Assembly: GCF_000002075.1 (NCBI RefSeq)
Contig: NW_004797831.1
Location: 62,001 to 126,000 of the forward strand
Direction of reading: 5' to 3'
Length of the DNA: 64,000 nucleotides
Source: Aplysia californica
Lineage: Eukaryota; Mollusca; Gastropoda; Aplysiida; Aplysiidae
Numbering within the stretch: the first letter of the stretch is position 1; every line of letters starts with the position of its first letter. The position numbers and the translations under genes were made by a program. A model generated the notes under the pieces. It searched no databases and was not told the DNA's origin. It saw only the letters and a program-made list of their open reading frames with translations. This document shows, piece by piece, positions 24,634 to 36,942 of this stretch.

Positions 24634-25350
24634 CTCATGTTTAGAAAGTATAAAATACATTTGTTTATATGATTATAACTTGTAATATGAAGAAATGTGC
24701 ACCCTTTTATTTAAGTGTATAACAGCTTGTTTGCTTGACCGCAGTGAGTATCTAAGGTGCATCAAAATTATCAGTAATTTCAGAACCAGTAGGCATGGTC
24801 ACTGAAACAATCATAAAATTTGAAATTGGACCAACATCAATTTTGATTTATTGAAGAGCCATCTATGACCAGGTCCTGTTTTGGCCCAACACAGAAATTT
24901 TAAAGAAAGTTCTAAAGCTAAGTGTCAGCAAAATTTACCAACAATGTGATATAATTCCCGAAATATGACAGAAACACAAATTACTCACACACCTTATGAC
25001 AGGATTCAAGTGTCATTGGGGTAATATCCCTCGCACAAGAGAAAAATTTCACTTTACCATAGGATTAGATCTAGGCGTTTTGTGCAAAAATACACAAATG
25101 TAAGATCATAACACACAAGAGCAAGAATACACAAAGAATACTCACTAATAACACTTTCTCTTTTAACAATCTCCCCCCCCCCCCCATAAAAAAACAGGCA
25201 CAATTGTTAATTATTATTGAACAAAGACATCATAAATTTACTAATTCATGCAATGTTGACAATAATGAAAGGAATTTTAAGTAATGACTCTCACTATCTG
25301 AGAAAAAACCTGACCACCCTTGCATAGATTTGATTATGACAACCACTTAT

Positions 25351-25529
25351 CTGTCCCTGTGGTTTTATGCACCATGCATAAGTTAGCAAAATGTGATCAT
25401 TTTTTGCATAATTTCTGATTATTTTCCTTAATCATTCTTTGTTAAAATTAACAGAATCGCAAAATTTCACATTTTTAGGCTCAGTATGCATAATTTCAGA
25501 ATTTTTCTTGCATAAAACGATGGGGACAG
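25351..25529. mobile_element. MITE with CTGTCCC ends and 6-bp target duplication
   Basis: Inverted ends CTGTCCCTGTGGTTTTATGC and GCATAAAACGATGGGGACAG-like are flanked by ACTTAT at 25345-25350 and 25530-25535. The interior matches 53681-53862 along its whole length. Confidence 0.8.
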
Positions 25530-27352
25530 ACTTATGCTAGTGCCACTCATTAAGAAGATGCACAACTCAGCACAGTACAATTCAAACTATTCTATTATAT
25601 TATAAAACATCTAATAGTGGTATAACATATATATATTATATATATTCATCTATTGTTCAGAATGTCAAAGAGATTTATAAAAAGAACGGAATGTGAGTCT
25701 TTTCTTTGGTCATTTTGTCAAGAGGTAGCTAAAAATATCTTTCAGCATGATGGACGAATAAATGCTATGGTTTAATTCACGAAAAAACCTGGGCCGTAAA
25801 GTGCTGAGGAAGATCAAAGACCTACAGTCGCACGTCCCAAATGAAAGAGAAAAAAGAAGCATTTACCAATGAACGACAGCTTCAACTTAGGAAAATATAT
25901 GACAATAACTGGCAATAATATAAATAAGATAATTTGAGATTCAACTGTATACTGACGTAAAATAAGTTGAAAAAATTGACACTCATTATATTGCAATTCA
26001 GAACACAAGTAACAAGAATGGTAAGCTTAATCAGTTAATGTATATTTCAAATTCCTACCAACAACTTAAAGAGTCCTGGAAAGATTTTCTACTCCCAGTC
26101 CCACTCACAACTTAAGACAACACTAAGTCCAGCAAATAGGAAGCACTCTGAAAGACGTTAGAGGTTCTATTGCTGCAGCAAAGTATTGCACATGGGACAA
26201 CTTTCATTGCCTGAGACTCTTCATGTTTGTGGTACGTACATTTAAAAACTTCCACCTTCACACAGCATTAGAAATATCATAGAGAACCCCAGAGACCTTC
26301 CTATGTCATGTGTGTGTTTGTAGTTGGGATGTCTCACCCCACCATATCAACTCCCTCTTACAAGCCAATGCTTGAGAATAGGAACTAAGCAGAATAGATA
26401 AATAAAGCTTTACGCAAAATAGTGATAACTGCAATAATACTTAAATTGAGTACATTACATGCCAAATACCTAAGAATTGTAACTATAAAGTAAAGAGAAA
26501 AAAACTTTTTGTTTACATACTACAGCAGATTCTGCAGCAAACACGTTTAATTTGATATTCCTGATCACATCAAAGGATTTTAAATTTCCGCTTACCCCTT
26601 TTATTCTATTAAGTGCAGCTTTCCTTAATATGACAAAAAATTCAAGCAGATCTGGTTCACACAACCAAATTCATCATACCTCCCGCCAGAATCCCCCTCC
26701 CTTTCCTTTTCTTCCCCTACTCACAGTAGCCTGATGTTGTCAATACATGTCACACAACTCACATTCAACAGGTTATTGTTTGTTTTATAGAGGTATTATC
26801 TTTATAATTTTCAGCTATGATTTATAAATTCCATCTTATTCTTTGTTCTTATACATTGATCAAGGTTGAAAATAAGGTTTCCCTTGCACGTTTATATGAC
26901 CAAAACAAAACAAACAAGTTTCCCCTTTTTTCCAATTCCGAAAGTTAACAGCTCCGCACTTGTTATTAATGGCGAAAGATAGGTAACACTACACAAGGAG
27001 TTGCATGTTATCTTGTCAGTTCCAGTTGTAATAAACAGTTGGACAGGAGCCGCCATCTCCTTTTTAAATTCTTTTCATTAAAGCGCTCTGCTAAGTACAA
27101 ATTCTGCTGAACATGAACAAATTCTCTGGTCCTAGGAAGCTCATATTATGAGGGGATGGTTTTATTTGTATATTATAAATCCACACAAAATAAATAGACA
27201 CAAACAAGCAACAACAAAAAAGTGATCAGTTTGGCCAATTCAACTTGAAAAAAAAAAAAAGAAAAAATTCAGTCAGGAACAACTTCAGTATTAGTATATA
27301 AGTTACGCATGGCATCAATAGAAAGAAAAAGAACCCTCAAGAAGGGGGCTAA

Positions 27353-27534
27353 GGCTGTATCATAAAGTTGTATCATACATACATGAATCATAAAGTTGTA
27401 TCATACATACATGAATCATAAAGTTGTATCATACATACATGAATCATAAAGTTGTATCATACATACATGAATCATAAAGTTGTATCATACATACATGTAT
27501 CATGAAATTGTATCATACATACATGTATCATGAA
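27353..27534. repeat. 28-bp minisatellite, about 6 units
   Basis: The unit contains TCATAAAGTTGTATCATACA and CATGAA. It ends directly at the retroposon at 27535, whose target duplication TATCATGAA is taken from a minisatellite unit. Confidence 0.9.
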
Positions 27535-27931
27535 CATTTTTTTTAGTAGAGGGTTTTACGGCGCTCGCAACTGCATAAGGTCACATGAGCGCCAAGGGGT
27601 GGATGTCAACAGAGAAGTCTTTACAGGGAATCAGGCTTACTCTGCTCACCTCTCTAGCTTCAACAGCACAAAGTCTGCTTCGACTATCAAGGCACTACGG
27701 AAATAGCGGGTCACAAGAGTGTGACAAACATACAAAAGAAGTAGAAGAATATGACAATAGTAAGGATTAGGAAAGAAAAGCAGCAGTTCCCTGTTGTAGT
27801 TCAGGCACAGTTATGAGCATGACATTGTTGGATCAGCCCATTTACAATTCTACAGTGCATTAGAACGAGAAATGTCCCCCCTTTGGGTATGGCCTAAAGA
27901 CACTTCAGTCAGTGGCACTACCCCGGGGGGA
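27535..27931 (-). mobile_element. Retroposon subtype 2, uninterrupted, 397 bp
   Basis: Perfect 9-bp duplication TATCATGAA at 27526-27534 and 27932-27940. On the element strand it starts with CCCCCCGGGGTAGTGCCA and ends with GGCGCTCATGTGACC...GAGCGCCGTAAAAC. It shares only the 3' domain with subtypes 1 and 3. Confidence 0.8.
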
Positions 27932-28472
27932 TATCATGAAGTCTGGCCTCTGAACAAACTTAATAACAAACTACTGAGACAGTCTTTAACATTATAAGTT
28001 TGCCCACACACTACTGCCCCCCCTCACACACACATACACAGTCTTCGCAGTACTATTTATGCCCCCCCTCCAAAAAAAAAAAAAGTCTCGTTTACGCAGT
28101 AAGTAGTAAGCTTTCGAAATGAGAAGAGCCTGGGTCACTTGAAAATATAATAAATTGTTGTATTTAAAATCTCAACATTTAGCAATGGACATATGTAGTT
28201 CTTTTAATAAAGTATCTTGTATTCTACAACTGTACAAAGCATCAGCAGAAAGTCAGATATTCAGGGGAATTATAACAGATAATTAATAAAATTAACTCTC
28301 AAATTAGTAAACAAATATTCTCAACACTCATCACAAATGGCAATTGTTAATTGTAAGATCTTTTTTTCACAGCCACTGATCTATAATCTAACTCAAATAT
28401 TAAAAAAAACCCCAAAAAGCAGTCAGTAATACGTTTAACGACATAACAGTGCAGAATAAAATATAATGGGCT

Positions 28473-30073
28473 TCACACTTCGATGTTTGGGTCTGACTGC
28501 AGGCCGTACTTCTTCCACATTTTTTCCTCATTCCTCAGGGAACTTTTCTCTGTCCTCGTGTGCCAAACAAGAACCTGGGGGTGAAAAAAAGGCAAACGCT
28601 AAATAAATATATATATTATATTTTAAATTATAAAAATAACTCTATGGATAATTGAAAGCGATGAAGATTGACAATTTTACTACAAAGGAGCACAAGCTTC
28701 AATGAAACCTCCACAGCATCAAATCTGTCATTTTATTTGAAATCTTTAGTTTTAAAAATTCCTTCAGTTAAACAAGTCACTATCTATATAAACAAACCCT
28801 GATTCACTCTAACAAGTCGTAAGTCTATTCCTTGCTTTGTTGGGACAAATTTATTTTGAAATATAATGTATACATTAGCATTTTCCACATAAAAGAGAAA
28901 GATTTGGAGCTACAAGTGTGAATTACACACCAAAATGTTAAGAAAAGAAGAAGAAAGATTTGATATGTGAGGACAGTTGTAGTACAGGCAAGCTGAAATG
29001 AGGAAAACAGGAAAACACAATAATGCAGAATCTGTTGAGTGGACATGCTGGTTTCAAAGAGTTAATTAAGACATTACATCCTATTATTATTATTAGTTGT
29101 AAAATGAAAATACTGTGAACAACAAAAACAACTTAAAATATACCCCCAGACAAAAATTGTATACAGCATGAGAACCTCATTTTGAAAGTGGATATAAACA
29201 TTTACAAGAATGAGTTTATGATGCAGTTTTCCTGTAGTAAATGACAATTAGTTTGCAGAATTCTTTTATAGAGTTAAAAACCTGGCCAGATGGTAACGGT
29301 TCACATTCAATAGAATCAAAACATATATATATTGTTAAATGCTAGGCTATGTTTTAAGCTTAACACTTAGTTTCAGGAATCATGGCAAACACAAGACTGT
29401 TTTACCCAAAGCTCCTTCACGGACCTTAAAGAACTGTTTTAAACGTTTTAACTCTCTTCATCCTGACCATCCAACAAGGGACAACCTGTAGGTCCTGAGA
29501 CTGAAGTGGGAAATGATCAGGACTTTAGCAGACATATTTCAAAATGCTGTAACATATTATTCAGGTGTTGCATTTTTAAAAACAGATGAACCCACCCAAG
29601 ACGATGATAATCCATTGTTGAAGTGAAAAGGGGTCATCTCAGACAGGTGGTCCTCTTGAAAATTGTCATTATAACAATATATAGAAAAAAAAGTACGGGT
29701 GGAAGTGTGAAGTGGTCATTTGACTTGTTCAGGTGGTTGTTCGAGCAGGTTTGACTGTATAAGTTTTGTCTTGGTAAAAGAGGGAGTAAATAGAAACGCG
29801 AAAAGTACCCATCCTTTGTCTTTCACATTTATCTTTCACAGACTGAAAATTTAGATTTTAATAACGTCTCTGTGGCCCAGAAGAAAAACAGAATTTTTTT
29901 CTTAGCTGAAACAATTAAAAATGAAAATATAATACACCAAGCAGTTGACATTCAAACAGGTAGCCGTCAATACCTGTATCTCAAAATTAAGTTGGTTCAT
30001 CAAAGTTAAAGGCAAAACAAAAAGGGAAAAAAAATCCCATGTAAACTACACATGATATATATATATATATATG

Positions 30074-30122
<49 letters not shown>

Positions 30123-30142
30123 TATATATATATATATATATG

Positions 30143-30179
<37 letters not shown>

Positions 30180-33100
30180 TATATATATATATATATATAT
30201 GTGTATATATATATATATATATATAATATTTATATATATATATATATGTATGTATATATATATATCTAGTTCTGTATCATCATGTACTTGCACTTAACTG
30301 TAGGTTTCTCCTGGGATTTTATCATATCAGTTACAGGTTGAATCATGTGTAGTATATATATATATGAGAACTCACTTCAGAGCACATGTTTGCCTTTGGC
30401 TCTAGATCATCAAGGGTGACTCCCAGCCCTGTGAGGAAGGTGGATTCCTGATAGCCTCTCTCAACTTCATTAGAAAATCCAGCGCCTGGATGCGAGTGGA
30501 TCAGAGCCAGGTTCACAGCAAAGCCAGCCATGTCCATGGGGAACGGGCGGGTCGGTTTGAAGTAGGTAAACCATCCTGTCACCTGAAGAAATAACAATGC
30601 ATTTTCTACACACCAGCATAAAAGAAGGAAAGAAAATCTTTTCAACTATATTGCAAAATAGCCTGTTCGCCTATCAAAAAGTACAAAATACTCTTTCGAA
30701 ACATACTTCTACAAAACTTAAAGAGTGAGACTTTGATAATGGCTCATAATAACAACAACAAAAAAATGAATCATAAATCAAGAACCAGACATTTCACAAT
30801 CAGTAAAAGCCCTAAACATTTGGAACCTAATAAATAGTGGGGGTCTGGGGGTCGGGGACTGTGTTCAGTATTTCAAAGGGATGAGCCCAATCAAATTTGG
30901 AATAACAAATATATTTTCCCACTATCCCGGTGCCAACTTCATAAACTTGTTCTCCCTAAGTCTTCTCAACAACCCCCCCCCCCCAAAAAAAAAACCCCAA
31001 CAGAATACTGGTTAAATAATTATAGACAAAGAAATACAAATGTCAAGTTTGGGAAAGAGACAACATAATAAGACTACTTTTCATATGATTCTTACCTGTA
31101 CGACAATTCAATAAGTATGTTCACAATAAGTAGAAAAACTTTAACATCATGGAATTATGAATATATAAAGGAAAACAAGTACATTTACTGAAGCATAGAC
31201 AAAATTCACCCACACTGTATTAAACTTACTTTTCCGTCTGTCACAATAGGGGTTTCATACCGTAAATAACCCACAATGCCAACAGGCCAGACTGATACTT
31301 TCTTCGTGAATCTCATCTGTAAAAATATTGATAAATAAGCATATATATTATGTATTCCTCATATTGGTATTTCAACACATGTATCTAAAGGCAACAGATA
31401 TCTGAATTCAAAGTATCTTTCATCAAAAGGAATAAATGGCTAAAATACAAGCTGTTTAAAGAGTGTGAAAACATATTTAAATAAAAGTAAAAGGTAATCA
31501 AAAAAATGTCTACAAATGTATAAATAACAATAATGACTACATAATGATACTCCTAAAACCTATACCAAATAAAGTCTCCCAAATCAAAAGGAAAATAGAA
31601 ATAAAAAACTAAAAAAAGAGATTCAGATACCCTAACTGATGCTAAATCAAGGAACATTGAAAAGCAAAGATTCCATTGAAACTCATATGATATGATGAAA
31701 GAAATATTTAAAGTCCATTGAACTGGAACACAACATAACGAGTCCTTTCATTTCAGGCAAACAGAAATTGAAATCTCCCCCCCCCCCTCAAAAAAAAAAA
31801 TTAACTTCAATACATACAATATGAATAGTCAATCAGTATGAACATTATTTTGAGTATCAGGTGAGTAAGAATAGTTTACCTCCTCGAACAACCGCAAACT
31901 GTAAGTGTTATCATCATCAACAAAGAACAAGACGCCTGGTTGTTTCTTGGTATTGCTCCTCAACCAGGCAAGACCAGCATTGCGCTGCAAAACACCCCGA
32001 GGCTTCAGCCAGCTGGGGTCATTGGAAGCTAGTTTGAAATGTGCTGGTGTAGCAACATTTAAATGAGTATAGTTGAAGCCCGTCTGTTTTAAGAAACGAG
32101 CCACGAGATTTGTTTTTGCATCAGCGTCTTCGATGACAATCCAGTGTATGTTTTTCACGTGCATCAGTGTTTGGCTCAGGCGGGTCAGTTCCGCCTTTTG
32201 TTCCATCCGAGTGTATGTCGGTGTAATGAGGTAAATGACTGGAAGCCCTGGAACCCACTTAGACTTTCCGTCGGAGGACAAGGAAGACAACTGCTGCTCC
32301 GCCTCTTTCAATTTTTTCTTGAGGATAAACTGGTCATTTTTCAGTTCCTGGTTCTGTTCATGATAGTTGTCCAGTAATCTCTTCGTAGCTCTCAGCTCCT
32401 CACTTTCACATTCTCGAACTGGAAAGAGTAAAAACTGTTCTGTTCAACTTTCAAAAGACAAAAGAGTACTTCTAATGAATTTCCATGTAAAAGCAGCCCT
32501 CAGATAAAGCAATAATACCTATTTACTATAATAATTACTTTTAAACAAAAAAGCTATACTGTACTACCGCAAGAAAACTGATGTTAAAAAACCCCGAAAC
32601 ACACTAAAAGAAACCTCAGAAACTATAGTAAACTTCTAGCTTCACTCACTATTGATGTAAGGGGTTTTAACAAGGATGTTAGACCCACCACCCAAACCTA
32701 GACCACACAAAGTAAGTTGCAATGAAAAGAAAACCACAATTCAGAGGACATTAAAATTCAGGCAATCATCTGCACTGAACATTTGATGCTACAAAAACCT
32801 CTATAATGCAGACAAGTAAAGTAGCAAAATGAGCACACACTGGATAAATAGCTTAAACAAATGTAAATATATTTATTTTAATCCGAAAAAAATAATACTT
32901 CACACGATTTAATCCACCTGCATCTGTTGGAAATGTATATAAATAGTTTTACAGCTTTTAGACACCCCATAATCAAACCCATTTTCAAACTTTGGCCAAA
33001 ACTGGCACCGATATATCTGGCATGGGAAATGAACTCCAGAATTCACTTCTTTTTTCACAAAACATGATTTATCTCTCATTTAACAACAAGCACTAACTTT

Positions 33101-33311
33101 TATTCTTTCTCTTTTACAAAATTTAGGTGAAGAAAAGAAATAATTTTTCTCAAGTTCAGAAAAGTCACATTTTGTTATAATTATAATACATTGTCCACAT
33201 CAACTCCAAATACTCACATGTATCATAAATCATCAGCACCACAAAGAAAGCCATGGCCACTACGCACCAAAAAAGGAAGCGAGAGGGTGTACACACACGT
33301 CTCAACTGCAT
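28473..33311 (-). CDS. B3GAT3: Galactosylgalactosylxylosylprotein 3-beta-glucuronosyltransferase (complete, 5 coding exons)
   Basis: GlcAT-I family (GT43) type II Golgi enzyme. It adds glucuronic acid to the Gal-Gal-Xyl primer, completing the linker for heparan and chondroitin sulfate. Coding exons: 33311-33218, 32418-31880, 31316-31230, 30582-30376, 28574-28473 (1029 nt, 342 aa). Short basic cytosolic N-terminus, one hydrophobic anchor at residues ~11-29, and a Lys/Glu-rich stem at ~34-75 that may be coiled. The catalytic domain opens with [20 protein letters not shown] places the metal/UDP-binding DDD at 199-201. WPVGIVG, the acceptor-site stretch [12 protein letters not shown] and GYQES follow; by alignment with human B3GAT3, Glu286 is the catalytic base. 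The C-terminus [10 protein letters not shown]...SDPNIEV is very close to the human B3GAT3 end, so B3GAT3 is preferred over B3GAT1/2. One N-glycosylation sequon NYT is at 147. A leader exon with a short uORF precedes the start. The exon is in-frame open upstream of the internal TTG near 32311, so only the anchor exon supplies a start. Confidence 0.95.
30055..30265. repeat. AT-rich minisatellite with higher-order unit
   Basis: (AT)n tracts are punctuated by recurring ATAATATTTATAT and ATGTATGTATAT blocks, giving about three to four imperfect longer units. It lies in the last intron of B3GAT3, close to the 30376 donor. Confidence 0.9.
30660..30760. repeat. Dispersed repeat, partner at 33475-33600
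   Basis: AAATACTCTTTCGAAACATACTTCTACAAAAC-type text recurs with small changes at 33475-33600. Both copies lie in or just upstream of B3GAT3. The family is not recognised. Confidence 0.6.
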
Positions 33312-33400
33312 ATTAGAATGTCTGTTGGAGTCATACAACAATAATTTGGCTACTTCTTGTCAACTGGTAGTCTGTGAGGTAGCTGCGTCAGCCATTTTCA
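33218..33400 (-). promoter_or_regulatory. B3GAT3 leader exon with short upstream ORF
   Basis: An acceptor-like TTTTGCAG ends at 33401, so the exon begins at 33400 and a further 5'-UTR exon should lie upstream. Before the main start (33311) lies an ATG at 33395 that opens a 12-codon ORF (MADAATSQTTS, stop) ending at 33360. Both ATGs have usable contexts. Human and insect leaders were not compared, so a regulatory role is inference. Confidence 0.55.
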
Positions 33401-34081
33401 CTGCAAAATGAAAAAATAAATAAATTTATAAACAAGAGAAAGAAAATCAGAACTACTCAATTACAGAGCTAGCATGTTCACTCATCAAGAAGTGCAAAAT
33501 ACTCTTTCAAAACATACTTCTACAAAACTCAAAGGCTCACTTTGATTTTGATGATGGTCCATAATTTTTAGACAATGAATCGTGATGCAAATATAATGGC
33601 TTACCCTGCTTTGAACATCGCCTAAAATGGTTTGGACATTGTCAAGACCACTACCAGACAGTATAATAGCCAAAGCGTACAACCAGAGAGCAGATGGATA
33701 CAGAGAGAGGCAGGCTCGGGAAAAGATGGATTAAGGGGGAAAGAAAAACATTAGACAAAACAGTAACCATGCAACAGGCAATACAACAAAACATTAGACA
33801 AAACAATAACCATGCAACACGCAAACAAGAGGAAGACTTTTTCTTCTCTCCTCGACATGGTAAGGCCACAGTGGCTCGGAAAAGTAAAAAGTAAACTAAG
33901 AACAACTTGTGAAAGATGTCCAGATATAATAATTAAAATGATAAACTAGTACTAGTTCTGTTACATTTATTTAGTATTTTTAAAAATAGTCGTAGCAGCC
34001 ACTGAACAAAAAAGATAAATACTTTTCTTATATTTAATCAGTATAGTATAGCATATAATATATAATGAGAAGCATCGAGGT

Positions 34082-34477
34082 GGAATCAGGTGGTCGTCAA
34101 AATAATGAAATTGAAGGAGCCAGCATTTTTTCCATTGCCACCAGTTTGGCAATTTCTATCAATTTTTTTCTCTCGCTTTTTAACACTTTTAATGTCCATT
34201 TACAAACACATGTCTGAGTCAATTTTACCAAAAATTGTTGATTAAAGGCACAACAAATGTAAATTTTTACTTTTCAAGGACTCTCAAGCTATGGAAGTCA
34301 CCACACTTTTCTCCTAATTTTACCTCAGAAACCAGGTGACCTCCCACCTCTTTCAATCGCACATATCTCAACTTCTATTCAAGATAGAAGGGTATTTTCT
34401 TCACCAAAAGCAAGACAAACAAACAAGTTTTAAGATGCTACCAATAACTCCAAGCCCCAACAAGGGCGCCTGATTCC
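34082..34477. mobile_element. GGAATCAGG TIR element, copy 1
   Basis: The left end is GGAATCAGGTGGTCGTCAAA and the right end GGGCGCCTGATTCC. The whole interior (GATTAAAGGCACAACAAATG, TTTTCAAGGACTCT, AAGCAAGACAAACAAACAAG) is shared with copies at 44891 and 54607. Non-coding. Confidence 0.7.
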
Positions 34478-34696
34478 TTCCATCCCCACCCCCCAACTCA
34501 CACACACACACACATCCTTAAAAAAAAAAAAAGCCAGATCTATGGCATTCTTAGGCAAGCGACCACAAGAGGTTGGGGCCTCAGAAGGGAATGGTTTGTT
34601 TTCTTCTTTTTGATAGTCCTGTCGAAGACAGCTAGATGATGTAACATGAAGCTACAGCGAACACCTAGCACACTTCTGTGATTGGCCCAAATATAG

Positions 34697-35085
34697 AGGG
34701 TATATTTCTGCCATCTATTTTTGTCGTCTTCCGGGGCTTCCCTAGCAAGTAGACTAGATCTCACCGTGGTGGGCCCATGCCATGGGCAACGTCACAAGGT
34801 TTCATCGCCGACTGCTTGGGCTGCGTGTGCACGCGCACGCTTGTGTGTGAGTGTGCGCGTGTGTGTACAACTTTGAGGAGAAGGTAAATAAATGGAACGA
34901 GAATTGCTGAGATTGTTTTTAAAAGATAACACAAATTAATAAACCCCCCCCAAAAAACACACAATCTAACTCCCCCCCCAAACAATCCCGGCAAGATCTA
35001 GTGAACAGTTACCAGCAAAGGAACCCAAGAGTCTGGGGGAAACCCCGGAAGACGACAAAAATAGATGGCGGAAATATGTCATCTA
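34697..35085. repeat. 44-bp inverted repeat pair
   Basis: CCATCTATTTTTGTCGTCTT at 34712 and its reverse complement near 35046 sit in matching arms of about 44 bp, separated by about 290 bp with C-rich runs. It could be a TIR element or an inverted duplication of an exon-like piece. The arms carry GATGGCGG/GATGGCAG, a YY1-like word. Confidence 0.55.
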
Positions 35086-35431
35086 TATTTGCGCCATAGA
35101 TGTACACTATAGGCACTAGATACAGTATGCCCATCTCTCGCCTTACTGCGCGATGTCCACATTCGACAGCAGCGTTCGCCACGTTTTTTGGGGCAAGCTG
35201 TGCAAAGGAGTTAATGGTAGGCCTAAAGCAATATGGGCTAGGCCTAGGCATGTTTTCTCTCTCATACGCGATAGGCGAGGCATGGACCTTGTTGATTTTT
35301 TTTTTACATGAACGCCCTGGCATACTAGAGTCTATATCTAGATTACTAAATAGCATAATACAGCGTTCTTTCTACAACTAAGTTTACAAAAAAATGTATA
35401 ATTAAATAGATAGAGATAGAGATAATTATAT

Positions 35432-36942
35432 GGCCGGCACTATTTCTCTGAACGTTCGGGAAAATAAAGCTAGGCACTATTTCTCCGAAAGTTTGGGAAA
35501 ATAAAGCTGGGCACTATTTCTCCGAACGTTCGGGAAAATAAAGCTGGGCACTATTTCTCCGAACACTCTGAAATCTCACCCTTTCCTGCAAATTTCGGAT
35601 ATTATAGATATTAGATCTATAATTATGGTATAGGCCTACCAAAGATTGTTCGTATACAATATGGTTCAATCGGTCCAAAAAATGTCCGCAGTAAATATTT
35701 ATATAAAGAAATGCTACAATTCCAAACAGTTTTTCGCTACAGATATGACGTGTTGCCTATGAAGGACGTAATGTGTTGTGTTCACTTGTGTGCTGTCTAG
35801 ATCTAGATCTACGGAGGGTTATTGATAACGACACATAGAACTGGCATCTGCGTTTGTCACTGCTGCGGCCAATTTATTGTCCTGACACTGGCAAGCCCCT
35901 TAATGTGTGTGATTCCATAATTTACATGTAATATCCTGTACTTTAAAAAAAAATTATGCACATTTCAGGTTAAAACAGCCAATCTTCTTCGGACAGGTGG
36001 ACACACGCCCTTATTTGTTAATGTTTGTTGTTGTTTATGGGCTGTTTTAATTTTGATTTCTTTCTGTTGTGAAACCTTTCTTTTTCACGTTTTTACACTC
36101 ATCTAAAAATCCCTAGACTAGCTCTTGAAAATTGAAATAGATACAGACCCAAAAATTTGCTCCTGAGTGTGTGTGTATGTATGATGTGCGTGTGTGAGTG
36201 TGTCTGTGTGTGGTAGTAAGTGGAGAGTGAGGAGTGTGTGTAATGTGTGTGTTTGTTTTTCGGGCTTTATTTCAGCCTTTTTTCAGTGACAGTTCAAAGT
36301 ATACAAAAATAGAAACACAGGATCCATTCACTCCAGGGCTCACGAGTCGTTCGTCTCTTTCAGTTTCACACATTCATTCAATTCTCGTGTTCTCTCGGGC
36401 GGCTCATCCCCGTCCGCTTGACTTCCATACCCCACCCCTCCCTCCAGGCACACACAAAGAAAATCTCACTCATTCCCTTGCACCCTGCGAACCATGGACA
36501 GTAATGTAGGCAAAACACTGCCTGAGCTGCATTCCTTTTGTTCGTGAGCTGTGGACCAGGCCAGGGGGGTCGGTGTCGTCGTCTTGTAGTTGCTGTCGCC
36601 TGTGGATACACTCGAACATTCTTCCTTTCACCCGCTCTTTCACTCACACTGTCTCTCCATCCACAGCTCAGCTCTTCATACATTCAAAGGTTGCCCACTG
36701 GTCATGTTTAGTGTGTGTGTACATGTGCATGATGGTGGTGGGTGTATGGTGGGTGTTACTGAAGGTTGTCTGTAGGCGGGCTTGCCATGCGGTGTTCTTT
36801 CCCAGACCAGAGGCAGAATGAAAGTTTGCGCCGAACTCTCGCAATAAATAGGCAAAAAAACACGAGACCGGAAGCCGGAAACCGTTCGGAGAAATAAAGA
36901 TCGGCACTATTTCTCTGAACGTTCGGAGAAATAGTCACTTCG
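35432..36942. mobile_element. Candidate 1.5-kb TIR element with 9-bp target duplication
   Basis: The left end has about four direct ~47-bp units GGCACTATTTCTCCGAACG... and the right end carries the same text inverted (GTTCGGAGAAATAGTCAC). TAATTATAT flanks both sides (35423-35431 and 36943-36951). No transposase ORF. The flanking repeat is AT-rich, so chance is possible. Confidence 0.5.

Larger units (their letters stand above)
22079..28472. other. Intergenic region between GSTZ1 copy B and B3GAT3
   Basis: About 6.4 kb with no recognisable exon. It carries a SINE (22821), a MITE nested in a retroposon (23195-23450), several retroposon copies (23578-24633, 27535), a 6-bp-TSD MITE (25351) and a 28-bp minisatellite (27353). 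Copy B's promoter should lie just right of 22078. No TATA box or CpG-rich block stands out. Confidence 0.5.

Noticed and set aside
27353-27534. CRISPR-like regular repeats
   Set aside because: A 28-bp head-to-tail minisatellite with no unique spacers in an animal genome.
30006-30297. Open frames of alternating Ile and Tyr
   Set aside because: Pure translation of the AT microsatellite.
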